Below are positions 44,325 through 53,697 of a DNA stretch of 64,000 bases, piece by piece. Position 1 is the stretch's first letter, and every line of letters begins with the position of its first letter. A program made the position numbers and the translations under genes. The DNA comes from Rhizobium laguerreae (lineage in GTDB: Bacteria > Pseudomonadota > Alphaproteobacteria > Rhizobiales > Rhizobiaceae): assembly GCF_002008165.1 (NCBI RefSeq), contig NZ_MRDM01000015.1:62001-126000 (forward strand). The letters are read 5' to 3'. A model generated the notes under the pieces. That model made no database searches, was not told where the DNA came from, and saw only the letters and a program-made list of their open reading frames with translations.

Positions 44325-45119
44325 CTAGTTTCCTTCGCGCATGGCGATGGGTTGGACGTTCTGGAACAGGCTGCCCCAGCCTTTTACCAAACCCGGATCG
44401 ATTCCGGCCAGGAAGAGGGATTTCCATACGACGGCGGCGATGCTGTCATAAATGGGTATCCCGATTTCCTGCTCCATGCGATCGATTATGGTAGCGGCCC
44501 TAAAATTCGTGCACATCACCATGATCGCGTCGGGTTTCTCCTTGGCGACGTCGCGGATGAGATCGGCAATCTGGTCTTCGCTCCACTGCGCAAAACTGTA
44601 GTTTCCGGGGTCGTCGAGGTGCCGCTCGATCGAGCAATCAATGCCCAGACCGGCGTAGTTCTCGATGATCTTTCGCTGGATTTCGGGTTGGTAGGGCGAG
44701 ACAAGCGCTACCTTCCGGCAATTCGTGATCGATAGTATTTCGTTGATAGCCAATACCGATGTTGTCGCGGGAATGCCGGTGCGCTGGAAAATCTCAGCAC
44801 AAAGTGCCTCATCATTGGCCTGTCCCAGCCAACTCCCCGAAGTCCCGCTCCAGCCGATCACATCGACCTTCGCGTCGGACAGCAATTCGGCTGCCTGAAC
44901 GATATGAGATGTCTGAAACTGCACGAGATCGTGTGGTTCGAGCGAGATGCGCGTCACCCGAAATCTCTGGAAGTGACTGCTGACCGATCGGATATTGGCC
45001 GTCATGGCCACCGTGACCGGTTCAAGCACCGTGTTGGAGGATGGGGTCAGCATTCCCAGCCGCACCCGCTCGTCCAAGGAGGTTCCTCTTGTAAAACGGT
45101 CAGCACCGTGACTTGGCAT
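44325..45119 (-). CDS. Asp/Glu racemase-superfamily protein, single-cysteine (arylmalonate decarboxylase/maleate isomerase-like)
   Basis: A 264-residue protein from ATG 45117-45119 with AGGAGGAACCAAC before it. The fold motifs LGMLTPSSNTVLEP and VIGWSGTSGSWLG are typical of maleate isomerase and arylmalonate decarboxylase. The first catalytic position is Gly92 (usual C-T-S reads G-T-S), while the second Cys203 (MVMCTNFRA) is kept. One cysteine plus Gly is the pattern of decarboxylases rather than racemases or isomerases. It lies between two amidohydrolase genes. Confidence 0.78.
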   Translation of the reverse strand: MPSHGADRFTRGTSLDERVRLGMLTPSSNTVLEPVTVAMTANIRSVSSHFQRFRVTRISLEPHDLVQFQTSHIVQAAELLSDAKVDVIGWSGTSGSWLGQANDEALCAEIFQRTGIPATTSVLAINEILSITNCRKVALVSPYQPEIQRKIIENYAGLGIDCSIERHLDDPGNYSFAQWSEDQIADLIRDVAKEKPDAIMVMCTNFRAATIIDRMEQEIGIPIYDSIAAVVWKSLFLAGIDPGLVKGWGSLFQNVQPIAMREGN

Positions 45120-45142
45120 GTTGGTTCCTCCTGATGATTTTT

Positions 45143-46642
45143 TTATAGCGCGCATTCGAACCTGGCAGGATAAGTGTCGGAGGCAATCGGATGACAGAGG
45201 CACCGGGCATGGATGCGTCTGTAGGGTGCGAGCAAAGGTGCGACGCTTTCCTCGACGGCGGTAATGATCGGTTCAAGCTCGGCATGGATTTCCTGTGCTT
45301 CCCGCAGAATCGCCGCCTCGTCGATCAGCGTCAGCTTTCCGTCGCGGAAAATGACCGTGCCATCGACGATGGAGAGACGAAGACCGGAGCCTGTCTCGGC
45401 ATAGACCAGTTGGCGGATGGGGTCGTTTAGGGGAACGAAGGCGATCTGGTCGAGACTATAGCCGGACAGGTCGGCTTTCATGCCCACCTTGATCTCGCCG
45501 ATCTGCTTCTCAAGGCCCAGTGCCCGTGCCCCGCCCTTGGTCGCTGCATGAAATGCCTCCGGGGCGGTGATCCATCGGTCCGGATCGTTGCCACGCAGCT
45601 TCTGGACATAGGCGGTATTGGAAACGGCGCGCAGCATGTCGGCCGTTTCGACGAGGCCGCACCCGTCCGTGCCGAGGCTGACATTGATGCCGGCATCCAG
45701 CATCTCCCGCATTGGCATCAGGCCGGAGCCGAGTTTCATGTTGACGGTGGGATTATGCTGCACGGAAGCGCCTGATGCGGCGATGATGGAGATATCCGCC
45801 GGCGTCAGCCAAACCGCGTGTATTAGCGCCGTTTTTTCCTTGAGAAAGCCCAGCCGATCGAGATGGGCAAACATGCTCGACCCATACATGATCTGGCCCG
45901 TGACGGCTTGAAGGCGCGTTTCCTGCACATGGGTCATCACAGGAAGGTCGAATTCGTCGGCGAGGCTGCGGGTCGCCTTGAGAAAATCATCGGTGCACCG
46001 CTGGGGAGCCGATGGAGCAACGATATATCCGACGCGATGTTCGGAAGGATGACGGGAACGTGCCATCTCCCGCGCCAGCGCGAGGATATCGCCGGCAGGG
46101 GTCGGACGCACGGCGTCGAGTTGCGCCAGCAGTTCTGCCGGGAACTCTTCTTCGACAAACGGCATGGCCCGAAAGAACGGCCGGTCAAACAGGGTGAACC
46201 CCAGGAGGGCGCGGATGCCGCAATCCTCGTAAGCCTGGAAGGCTGCATCGACATGGCTGCGATCGAGCATCGGACTGACGTTCATGTCGTCTACCAGCGT
46301 GGTGGCGCCGCTGCGGATCGCCTGGATCGCACTGATAAGCGTTCTGACATAAACCTGCCGGGCCGTCAGCGGCACCGGTTTCAGCGGTCGGACGAAGTTC
46401 ATGACAAGTTCCAGTGGTTGCCCCTCGAACCGTCCCTTCAGATAATTCTCGTGGGAATGATGATGTCCGTCGATGAACCCCGGAGTGACCAGGAGCCGGC
46501 TTGCATCGATGACAGTTCCTTGGGGAGGCCTGGCACCGGTGGGCTGAAGGTCCGCGATCCGGTCGGCCTCAATGAAGATATCCGTCGCACGGCCGCGCTC
46601 GTTGCCGGCGAGCGTCGCGGCGGTCAATGTGATCGAGTCCAT
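45143..46642 (-). CDS. Amidohydrolase, cytosine-deaminase/chlorohydrolase-like (second of two)
   Basis: A 499-residue metal-dependent hydrolase. HxH is FIDGHHHSHEN, further His ligands are in VMTHVQETRLQ and LIHAVWLTP, and the catalytic Asp is in SLGTDGCGLVE. The true start is ATG 46640-46642, which overlaps the stop of the RidA gene (TAATG); the open frame upstream is not protein-like. It resembles the first amidohydrolase of the cluster but is clearly diverged, so the two probably act in sequence. Confidence 0.82.
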   Translation of the reverse strand: MDSITLTAATLAGNERGRATDIFIEADRIADLQPTGARPPQGTVIDASRLLVTPGFIDGHHHSHENYLKGRFEGQPLELVMNFVRPLKPVPLTARQVYVRTLISAIQAIRSGATTLVDDMNVSPMLDRSHVDAAFQAYEDCGIRALLGFTLFDRPFFRAMPFVEEEFPAELLAQLDAVRPTPAGDILALAREMARSRHPSEHRVGYIVAPSAPQRCTDDFLKATRSLADEFDLPVMTHVQETRLQAVTGQIMYGSSMFAHLDRLGFLKEKTALIHAVWLTPADISIIAASGASVQHNPTVNMKLGSGLMPMREMLDAGINVSLGTDGCGLVETADMLRAVSNTAYVQKLRGNDPDRWITAPEAFHAATKGGARALGLEKQIGEIKVGMKADLSGYSLDQIAFVPLNDPIRQLVYAETGSGLRLSIVDGTVIFRDGKLTLIDEAAILREAQEIHAELEPIITAVEESVAPLLAPYRRIHARCLCHPIASDTYPARFECAL

Positions 46643-47142
46643 TAATTCACCTCCACAATGCAATCCACCTCGACGGAGGTGTTGAAGGACAAGCCTACGA
46701 CACCGATCGCAAGGCGCGTGTGCGTGCCGGCCTCGCCAAGGGCGGCTATCAGAACATCGGAGCAGCCGTTCAGCACGAGATGCTGGTCGGTGAAGCCAGG
46801 GCCGGAATTGATGTAGCCGGTAAGCCTGACGATTTGCCTGATCCGGGAAAGGTCGCCGAGCATTGTCTGAGCACGATTGAGAAGACCAATGGCGCATTGC
46901 CGCGCCGCCTCATAGCCTGCATCAACTCCAATCTCGCTGCCGAGCTGTCCGGTGATGCCGGCAACGACCCCGTCATATTCCATGGCCGACAGCTGTCCGG
47001 AGAAATACAGGAGATTTCCCACGCGGATGGCCGGCTTGTAGAGGCTCGCAGGCTCTCTGTAGCCTCCGAGCACGATGCTCATATCAGCCAATCTCTGGGT
47101 GATCGTCGCGTGTGACATTGTTAGGCTCGCATCGTCAGACAT
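46642..47142 (-). CDS. RidA-family (YjgF/UK114) protein
   Basis: About 166 residues from ATG 47140-47142. The RidA core is GNLLYFSGQ, AARQCAIGLLNRAQTMLGDLSR, VRLTGYINS and GLSFNTSVEVDCIVEVN. RidA proteins hydrolyse reactive enamines and imines or deaminate intermediates. The start overlaps the end of the ABC ATPase gene by 8 bp. The longer N-terminus than RidA itself (about 128 residues) is a common subgroup trait. Confidence 0.85.
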   Translation of the reverse strand: MSDDASLTMSHATITQRLADMSIVLGGYREPASLYKPAIRVGNLLYFSGQLSAMEYDGVVAGITGQLGSEIGVDAGYEAARQCAIGLLNRAQTMLGDLSRIRQIVRLTGYINSGPGFTDQHLVLNGCSDVLIAALGEAGTHTRLAIGVVGLSFNTSVEVDCIVEVN

Positions 47143-47920
47143 GGTTGAAAAACCTGAGAAACTGCTTGGTTTCCGGCTGCTGGGGATGGCGGAAGAGCTC
47201 TTCAGGCGTTCCCGACTCGCACACCAGGCCGTTTGCCATGAAGATGACTTCGGACCCCACATCTGCCGCAAACTTCAGTTCGTGGGTTACCACGACCATC
47301 GTCATGCCGGTGCGGGCGAGATCGAGCATGACGTCCAGCACCTCATTCACCAACTCAGGGTCAAGCGCCGAAGTCGGTTCATCGAAAAGAATGACCTTCG
47401 GCCCCATGGCCAGGGACCGGGCGATGGCCACACGCTGCTGCTGGCCACCGGACAGTTGCGAGGGACGTTTATTCATGTGGCTGCCGAGGTGGACCTGCTC
47501 GAGAGCGGCGGTGGCTATCTCTCGTGCCTCAGTTCTACTCTTACCCCGAACCCGGTGTGGCCCAATCGCGACATTGTCGAGAGCGGTCAAGTGGGGGAAA
47601 AGGTTGAACCGTTGGAACACGAAGCCGATGTCCGATCTCTGTCCGGCAATCCTGGCTTCGGAATCCCGCACCCATTTTCCACCATCACCAATGAAGCTGC
47701 CGCCAAGGCTGACGCCTTCGAGATAGACGACGCCCGATGTCGGCATTTCCAGGAGATTGAGGCAGCGAAGCAGGGTGGTCTTTCCGGAGCCGGACGCGCC
47801 GAGCAGCACCACGGTCGACTTTTGGGGCACGTTGATATCGATGCCCTTCAGCACTTGAGTGCCTCCGAAAGACTTGCTGAGCTGTTCGGTCCTGAGCATG
47901 GGAACTGTAGAAGGCATCAC
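47135..47920 (-). CDS. Polar amino acid-type ABC transporter ATPase
   Basis: A 261-residue GlnQ/HisP-class ATPase. Walker A is LGASGSGKTTLL, the Q-loop is VFQRFNLFPH, the signature is QLSGGQQQRVAIAR, Walker B is VILFDEPTSALDP, and the switch is VVTHEL. It powers uptake through the adjacent permease. It begins GTG ATG at 47915-47920, directly after the permease stop. Confidence 0.93.
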   Translation of the reverse strand: MMPSTVPMLRTEQLSKSFGGTQVLKGIDINVPQKSTVVLLGASGSGKTTLLRCLNLLEMPTSGVVYLEGVSLGGSFIGDGGKWVRDSEARIAGQRSDIGFVFQRFNLFPHLTALDNVAIGPHRVRGKSRTEAREIATAALEQVHLGSHMNKRPSQLSGGQQQRVAIARSLAMGPKVILFDEPTSALDPELVNEVLDVMLDLARTGMTMVVVTHELKFAADVGSEVIFMANGLVCESGTPEELFRHPQQPETKQFLRFFNHV

Positions 47921-47921
47921 G

Positions 47922-48572
47922 TCACCACTTCGGCAGGATGTTTTCGAGTTTTCGGGAGAGAACAGTCAGCGCCTTGACGATGACATAGTAGTAGATCGCC
48001 AGTAGGCCGTAGACTTCCAGAGGCGCGAAATACATGGAGACGATGGATTGACCGGACCGGGTCAACTCAAAAACGGAGATAGCCGAAAGAAGCGATGTGT
48101 TCTTGGTAAGATTGATCACTTCGTTGGTGGTTGGCGGCACGATCTGGCGCAGTGCCTGCGGCAGCAGGATCCAGATCAAGGTCTGGTGTTCCCGCATTCC
48201 GATCGAACGGGCGGCCTCGGACTGCCCTTTCTCAATCGAACCTACAGCGCCGCGGACGGTTTCCGCTATAAAGGCCGCTCCGTTCAGCCCAAGGGCGGTC
48301 ACGCCCGCCCAGAACTCGTTGAAGCCAATGCCGAAGCCAGGCAGCACGAAGTAGACGAAGAAGATCTGTATCAGCAGCGGCGTGCCGCGGATAACGTCGA
48401 CATAGATTGCAACCGGCGTGCGGATCAGCCGCGACTGTGCCAACGACACAAGCCCGAGCGCGATTCCGAAAACGATTTCCGCTATCCCGGCAAGAACCGC
48501 GATCTGTATCGTTACGACCGAAGCCTTTGCCAGAAGTGGCACAGACAGCCACACTATGTTCCAGTCAATCAT
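47922..48572 (-). CDS. Polar amino acid-type ABC transporter permease
   Basis: A 216-residue integral membrane protein with about five spans and the family signature RGTPLLIQIFFVYFVLPGFG. The EAA coupling loop is SEAARSIGMREHQTLIWILLPQALRQ. The start is ATG 48570-48572; the frame extends upstream without a protein-like sequence. It probably forms a homodimer because only one permease gene is present. Confidence 0.92.
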   Translation of the reverse strand: MIDWNIVWLSVPLLAKASVVTIQIAVLAGIAEIVFGIALGLVSLAQSRLIRTPVAIYVDVIRGTPLLIQIFFVYFVLPGFGIGFNEFWAGVTALGLNGAAFIAETVRGAVGSIEKGQSEAARSIGMREHQTLIWILLPQALRQIVPPTTNEVINLTKNTSLLSAISVFELTRSGQSIVSMYFAPLEVYGLLAIYYYVIVKALTVLSRKLENILPKW

Positions 48573-48626
48573 TATCGAGCCTGCCGAGGGAGGGTTCCGG
48601 TGGCGTCGCGCCACCGGTCAGGGAAA

Positions 48627-49469
48627 TCATTCCATTACGGGAACGGTGGTCGGCATGTCGAACGCAACGCCGAACCATTTCGTCTGCAGTTCCATCAGCT
48701 TGCCGCTCTTGGTCGCAGCCAGGAGCTGTTCGTCAATATACTTGCGAAGTTCCCCGTCCTCCTTGCGGATGCCGATCCCGGCAAGGCTGCTGCCGGCAAC
48801 TTTTTGCACCAGCGCATATTTGCCGGGCGCGTTCTTGATGACAAGACCAAGGTTGGTCATGTTGCTGATCACGCCATCGACCGTGCCCTGGTTGAGGGCG
48901 AGAATGGACATCGGCTCAGAATCGAAAACTTTTACCTCTCCGAAACCGTTGCCCTTGGCCTTCTCCACCTGCTCGTTGAATTTCGGCATCGACGCTTCCT
49001 CGGGCGTGCCGGCCTTGATGGCAATGGGTTTTCCCGACATGTCGTCGAAGGACTTTATCGTGCCTTCGTCTGCGGCGCGTACCAGCATGGCAAGCGAGGA
49101 GTCCGCGTAAGGGATGGAGAAATTAACCTTCTGCATCCGCTCCTTGGTATAGGACAGCGAACTCATGATGATATCGAACTTGCTGGAAAGCAGGGCAGGG
49201 ACGATGCCTGACCACTGGGTATCGACGAACTCCGGCTTCACGCCGAGATCCTTGAACATCATCTCAGCGAGATCAACGTCATAGCCAACGATCACGCCAT
49301 TCTCCCGATAGCTGAAAGGCGCAAAAACGCCTTCGACCCCGATCTTGATGACGCCGTCTGCCTTGATGGCGGCGAGCGTCCGCTCGGCTGCCATGGCGGA
49401 TCCTGCGCCAACGGCTACAGCCAAACCCGTTGTGGCTGCCAAAAACAGTCTGCGAGTGAAATTCTGCAT
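48627..49469 (-). CDS. Periplasmic solute-binding protein of the ABC transporter
   Basis: A 280-residue family 3 binding protein. The signal peptide MQNFTRRLFLAATTGLAVAV (with a twin-Arg-like RR) ends at a cleavage site after GSAMA. The mature start is AERTLAAIKADGVIKIGVEG, and the family motif is GYDVDLAEMMFKDLGV. It captures an amino-acid-like or amine ligand. AAGGGGAACACA precedes ATG 49467-49469. It is first in the cluster. Confidence 0.92.
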   Translation of the reverse strand: MQNFTRRLFLAATTGLAVAVGAGSAMAAERTLAAIKADGVIKIGVEGVFAPFSYRENGVIVGYDVDLAEMMFKDLGVKPEFVDTQWSGIVPALLSSKFDIIMSSLSYTKERMQKVNFSIPYADSSLAMLVRAADEGTIKSFDDMSGKPIAIKAGTPEEASMPKFNEQVEKAKGNGFGEVKVFDSEPMSILALNQGTVDGVISNMTNLGLVIKNAPGKYALVQKVAGSSLAGIGIRKEDGELRKYIDEQLLAATKSGKLMELQTKWFGVAFDMPTTVPVME

Positions 49470-49499
49470 TGTGTTCCCCTTTTTTATTCCAAGAGTGAA

Positions 49500-49660
49500 A
49501 TCCAGGAAGCAGCAATCATGTAATACATTATACAATCATAGTAAATATCAAAAAAATAGGCAAAGTCGTGATCAAAAAATATGCAAATGCTTTCTAACAA
49601 TATAAATATGCCAATTTGAACAGGTAATGTACAATATTTACAGCCTTGGATAGTTGGTAA
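49500..49660 (-). promoter_or_regulatory. AT-rich promoter region of the transporter/amidohydrolase operon
   Basis: This stretch is much more AT-rich than its surroundings. It carries two symmetric words, TGTAATACATTATACA (49519-49534) and GTAATGTACAATATTTAC (about 49624-49641). Both fit the TGTA/TACA style of FCD-type GntR operators. Bases 49661-50062 show nothing I can support as a gene. Confidence 0.35.
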
Positions 49661-50062
49661 TTTTGAAATACGAAATCTGGAAGTGGTGAATATTCATTCT
49701 AGAGAATATCGAGGGCGATATTTTTCCTGATGACTGAAGTGTCACTTGGCCATCTGCCAACGCAGGGATTTGATGCACCCGAGTGCGCAACACCCTTGCT
49801 CACGAGGTGATGTGGCGGCGGCTCTTCATTGTTCAGAGAGAAGGCTTCGTCAAAAGCCTTCCGACCCTCATTCCGCTGAAGGCGGTTTTTCGGGCAGCCT
49901 GCACTGGCTTTGATGCACGACGCTTTCCTCTCAGCATAGACACGGGCTGGCGGTTGAGCCTCGACGTCATGCTGTGGTCAAACGGCGCAAGAGAGATGGG
50001 ACCACTTTGTCGGAGAAGCCAGCGATCGAAATGCGTATGCTGGGGACCGTATCCCAAAATTA

Positions 50063-50671
50063 TCAAAGCGCACGGTAGCTCAACACCGTAGCACGCATTC
50101 TGGTGGGGCTTTGTCCGAATGTCTGGGAAAATGCACGCGAGAAATGCGATGCATTCTCGAACCCGACTTCAAGGGCAACTTCGATCAAGGATGCCTTGGT
50201 CTTGATGAGCAGTTGCTTGGCGCGTTCCATCCGCACCCGCCGGTAGACGAGGGCGGGGGAGCTTTTGGTTTCGCCCATGAACAGGCGCTCGAGCTGCCGC
50301 CTGGAGAGCCCGACCGATGCGGCGGGTTCCTCGATCGGCAGCCGTCCCTCGATATGCTGCTCCATCATGATCAGCACGGCCCTGATTCTCGGATCCTTGC
50401 ATTCGATGGAGAGCGGTTTGCGGGTCTGGATGGCAAGCGCGGTTCGCGCTTTTTCGATGTGGAGAACCTCGAGCGCATTGCGCTCGGCTTCCTTGCTGAT
50501 GTGACGCCGCACGATCAGCGCCGCCATGTCGGCGGCGCTGCTGCCGCCGGCGCAGGATCTGCGTGTCCGGTCGAGGTTGAAAATTCGGTCGGAGCGAACC
50601 TGGTGGTCGGGGAAGCGCTCGCGAAACGCGTTGTAATGTAACCAGCTGACGCAGGTCCGGTGTTCCTTCAT
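50063..50671 (-). pseudogene. GlxA-type AraC regulator, N-terminally truncated
   Basis: About 202 residues. The N-terminal part begins MKEHRTCVSWLHYNAFRERF and reaches CAGGSSAADM, which lies in the middle of the DJ-1-like domain of GlxA/GbdR regulators. The C-terminal AraC DNA-binding domain is intact (RRQLERLFMGETKSSPALVY and FENASHFSRAFSQTFGQSP). About 130 N-terminal residues are missing. The break lies next to a truncated gbcB on the other strand, so both were cut by one deletion. It might originally have been the glycine betaine regulator. Confidence 0.75.
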
Positions 50672-50673
50672 CA

Positions 50674-51090
50674 GTGATCAGGTGCTGCGGCCCGGCTCCG
50701 TTCATGGCGGCGTCACGCACGATTTCCGCCGACCTCGGCGTGCCGCCCGAAAATTACATCGAAGAGAGTTTTGACGCCGCCGTGATCGACGACGCTCCGC
50801 CTCCGATGACGGCCGAGGCAGTGCTCGCACCCTTCAAGGTCGAGTTTGCCAAGCAGGGTCGTACGATTGACGTCACATCCGATCAGACCGTGCTGTCCTG
50901 CGCAAAGAAAGCCGGCATTAAAATCCCGTCATCCTGCTCGAACGGCCTCTGCGGCACCTGCAAATCGAAACTCGTCAGCGGCACCATCAACATGCACCAC
51001 AACGGCGGCATCCGCCAACGCGAAATCGACGCCGGATTTTTCCTGCCCTGCTGTTCAAAACCGCTCACCGATCTGGTTATTGAGCGATAA
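50674..51090 (+). pseudogene. gbcB: Glycine betaine demethylase reductase GbcB, C-terminal fragment
   Basis: The frame begins inside a ferredoxin-reductase NAD site (CCGPAPFMAAS) and runs through a linker to a C-terminal plant-type [2Fe-2S] ferredoxin domain with C-x4-C-x2-C (SCSNGLCGTCKSKL) and a fourth Cys near LPCCSKP. The FAD/NAD half is missing; a full GbcB is about 370 residues. The fragment begins two bases from the truncated AraC gene. GbcB passes electrons to the GbcA oxygenase in glycine betaine demethylation. Confidence 0.75.
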
Positions 51091-51279
51091 GGCTTAAGCT
51101 AGATATTAGCTGGCCACGCGAAAATTGAGCATTTTATGTGGCTGTCGCGGCTGTATTTTAGTAGCTAAATGACGTTCTGGAGTTCGTGTCCCTTCAAGGC
51201 GCTCGCGCGACGTGGACGATTCCGAATCGGGCATGAGGCAAGCCAGAGCAGCAGTTTGCTTTAACAGCAGTTCGCTTTG

Positions 51280-51345
51280 TTTGCTGCGCAGAACATATAG
51301 ACATTTTTGCGGATATGCGGCATAGAGGCTATATTTGCTGCGCAG
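51280..51345 (+). promoter_or_regulatory. Promoter flanked by two palindromic repeats before the AbiE-like locus
   Basis: TTTGCTGCGCAG occurs twice, at 51280-51291 and 51334-51345; each contains the perfect palindrome CTGCGCAG. Between them TTGCGG (51307-51312) and TATATT (51330-51335) are 17 bp apart and fit a sigma-70 promoter. AbiEi antitoxins repress their own promoter from flanking repeats, so these are likely its operators. This places the start codon of the first gene at GTG 51354. Confidence 0.6.
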
Positions 51346-51353
51346 GGAATATC

Positions 51354-52436
51354 GTGGAAGATTTCATCGCTATCGATATGTTGGGTGAATTGACGGCCAG
51401 CCTCACGGAGGCAGGCGGGGAAATCACGTCCGAGCCCATGTTTGAGCCGCAGACGGGAAACTCTCACGCAGATTTCCTTATAGATGCGCGTTTTTTTGAT
51501 GCGCCCCTCAAACTTGTCGTCGAAGTCAAAAGATCGGCTTTTCCAAGAGACGTCAGGGAAGCAATCTGGCAGCTGAAGAAATTCATTGCCGCCATGCCGC
51601 CATGCAATTCCAGAGTTCTCCCCCTATTGATGGCCGATACCATTTCCCCAGGTGCACGTGCACTCCTGCGCGATGAGAAGATCGGTTATTTCGATCGTAG
51701 CGGCAGTCTCTATCTTTCGGCCGACAATCTCTTTGTTCTCGTCGAAAAGCCAGCCTCGAAGCAGCAGGCTCGATCGCTCAACAATCTGTTCGTTGGGAGT
51801 CGCGCGCAGGCCCTCCATGCCGTCTGGACATTTAAGGACCAATGGTTCGGTGTGCATGAACTGGCCGAGCGGGCATCCGTATCTCCGACAACTGCATCCC
51901 AGGTTCTTATCGAACTAGAGCGCCGCGAATGGGCGAGCTCCAAGGGTGCCGGTCCATCGAAGCAAAGGATACTCTCCAGTCCCCGCGCGCTGCTTGACGA
52001 GTGGTCTTCCTATGTCGCTTCGCTCAAGCCAAAGCCGCTCCGCTCGTTCTATATGCGGATGGCCAATATCGATGAGGCAATCCATGAGATTGACCGCACC
52101 TGCGATGAGAGGGGAATTCGCTACGAAATTTCCGGGCTCATGGCCGGCCAGATCCATGCACCGCACCTCTCGAAGATATCCCAGCTCCATTGCCGCATCG
52201 ATCATGGCGGCGAAAGCCTTCTCCGAAAACTGGGAGCAAAGGCTGTCAAAGAGGGCTGGAATCTGGGAGTTATAGACTCTAATCCACGCCACGACTTTCT
52301 GTTTCGCCAACGGGTCGGTCATGTCTGGGTCACAGATCCACTTCAAACCTACCTCGATCTCCTGCAGCTTGACAGCGGTCGCTCAAAGGAACTGGCCGAC
52401 CATCTTCGGCTGACAAAACTCGCGGTACCCGAATGA
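51354..52436 (+). CDS. AbiEi-like antitoxin with nuclease-like N-terminal domain
   Basis: A 360-residue protein from GTG 51354, which has AGGGAATATC before it; the upstream ATG at 51315 lies inside the promoter. The N-terminal part has a restriction-like pattern, SHADFLIDARF then LKLVVEVKRSAFPRDV. The middle is a winged helix (FGVHELAERASVSPTTASQV), and a C-terminal AbiEi-like domain follows. Such proteins are antitoxins of type IV systems that counter a nucleotidyltransferase toxin and repress the operon. It overlaps the toxin gene by ATGA. Confidence 0.72.
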   Translation: MEDFIAIDMLGELTASLTEAGGEITSEPMFEPQTGNSHADFLIDARFFDAPLKLVVEVKRSAFPRDVREAIWQLKKFIAAMPPCNSRVLPLLMADTISPGARALLRDEKIGYFDRSGSLYLSADNLFVLVEKPASKQQARSLNNLFVGSRAQALHAVWTFKDQWFGVHELAERASVSPTTASQVLIELERREWASSKGAGPSKQRILSSPRALLDEWSSYVASLKPKPLRSFYMRMANIDEAIHEIDRTCDERGIRYEISGLMAGQIHAPHLSKISQLHCRIDHGGESLLRKLGAKAVKEGWNLGVIDSNPRHDFLFRQRVGHVWVTDPLQTYLDLLQLDSGRSKELADHLRLTKLAVPE

Positions 52437-53324
52437 CAAAGCCCCAGATACTGACTGAATACAGTGCCGATGTTACCCGCGACTGCGAGCGCGTCCTGGT
52501 TACGCTCTTCAGCGGCCTCGGCCCCTGGCGTGATTCCGTCTTTCTGGTCGGTGGGCTTGCACCGCGCTACATCGTCACCAAGAGGCCGCCTGACGTCCCG
52601 CCTCATGCAGGAACCGGTGATATCGATGTCGTCGTCGATCTGTCGATCCTCGCCGACACAGAGGCATACCGGACGCTCGAGCAGAACCTCAAAAAAATGG
52701 GTTTCGAGCGTGCGCAAAATGACAAGGGCAATAAGGTCAACTGGCGTTGGCAGACCATGACCGAGCACGGCATTCTCGTCATTCTGGAGTTCTTGGCAGA
52801 CGATCCGAAGCTCCGGGGTGGCGCATTGCAGGAACTGCCGACGGAAGGAAATGTTTCTGCAGTGAATATCCCTCACGCGTCGCTCGTGTTCGGGCACCAC
52901 GATCGGATGGAAGTCACCGCTGATCTGTTGGGGGAAAAAGGCCGCTCGACAGAATCCATCCCCCTACGCCGATATCGTGGCATTCACATGCCTCAAGGCG
53001 TTTGCCTTTGATCACCGGCGTGAGCGCAAAGATGCGCACGATCTCGTCTACTGCCTCGAACACGGAGAAGGCGGGCTCGCCGGCGCAATCGCCAAATTCC
53101 AAGAGGCTCTGAAAGGCAACGATCGGGAGGTCATCGAACGTGCCCTGACGCTTTTGCTCCAGACGAAGGCTACTTGCGCGAAGGCAACGTTGCCGTGGCG
53201 CAGTTCGAAATTGAAGGTGCTGCCAGACGACACGGAAATCAGAGAAGCCCGGATTTTGCGCCAGCGTGCCGTCAATGACATCATGCTCGAGTTTTTAAGC
53301 GCGCTTGGTATTGCGTTCAAGTGA
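52433..53324 (+). pseudogene. AbiEii-like nucleotidyltransferase toxin, frameshifted
   Basis: The frame starts at ATG 52433 with the nucleotidyltransferase core LVGGLAPRYI and D-x-D in GTGDIDVVVDL. It then loses frame at the C5 run 52960-52964. The other frame continues with YADIVAFTCLKAFAFDHR and KDAHDLVYCLEHGEGG, typical of AbiEii, and ends at 53324. A single-base indel therefore inactivates it as read. AbiEii toxins transfer nucleotides to tRNA or other targets. Bases 53325-53697 beyond it hold no gene I can support. Confidence 0.75.
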
Positions 53325-53697
53325 TGCTCGGAGCGCGGGCCGCAGGCGGTGAACTCGACGTCGAGCATCATCGCCCTCCGGCCAACGCGGCCAGAAAGCG
53401 CAGGATTTTTCCGCACCACAAATGGCCGAACACGGCCAAGACGACGAGGCAAGTGCCATTATATGTGCGGCTACCGCGCGACTCCATCAAGCAAGAAAGC
53501 ATCAGTTGCCCGAGCTGCTTCCACTGGCGCAATGGTTTAACGCAATCTTGGATCGACCGCGTCAGGGTAGGCGCGTCTTTGAACGGAGGCACCGTAGTCG
53601 GTAGTCAATATGGTCGCTGCTCCGCTGGCCTATGCGAGTATTCCGACTGTTGCGACTTGCCACAAAGCATCGCGAAAGGCGCACCTAAACATACCAC

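Noticed and set aside
49783..50091. Open frames between the binding-protein gene and the AraC fragment
   Set aside because: No recognisable motif, no ribosome site and competing frames on both strands.
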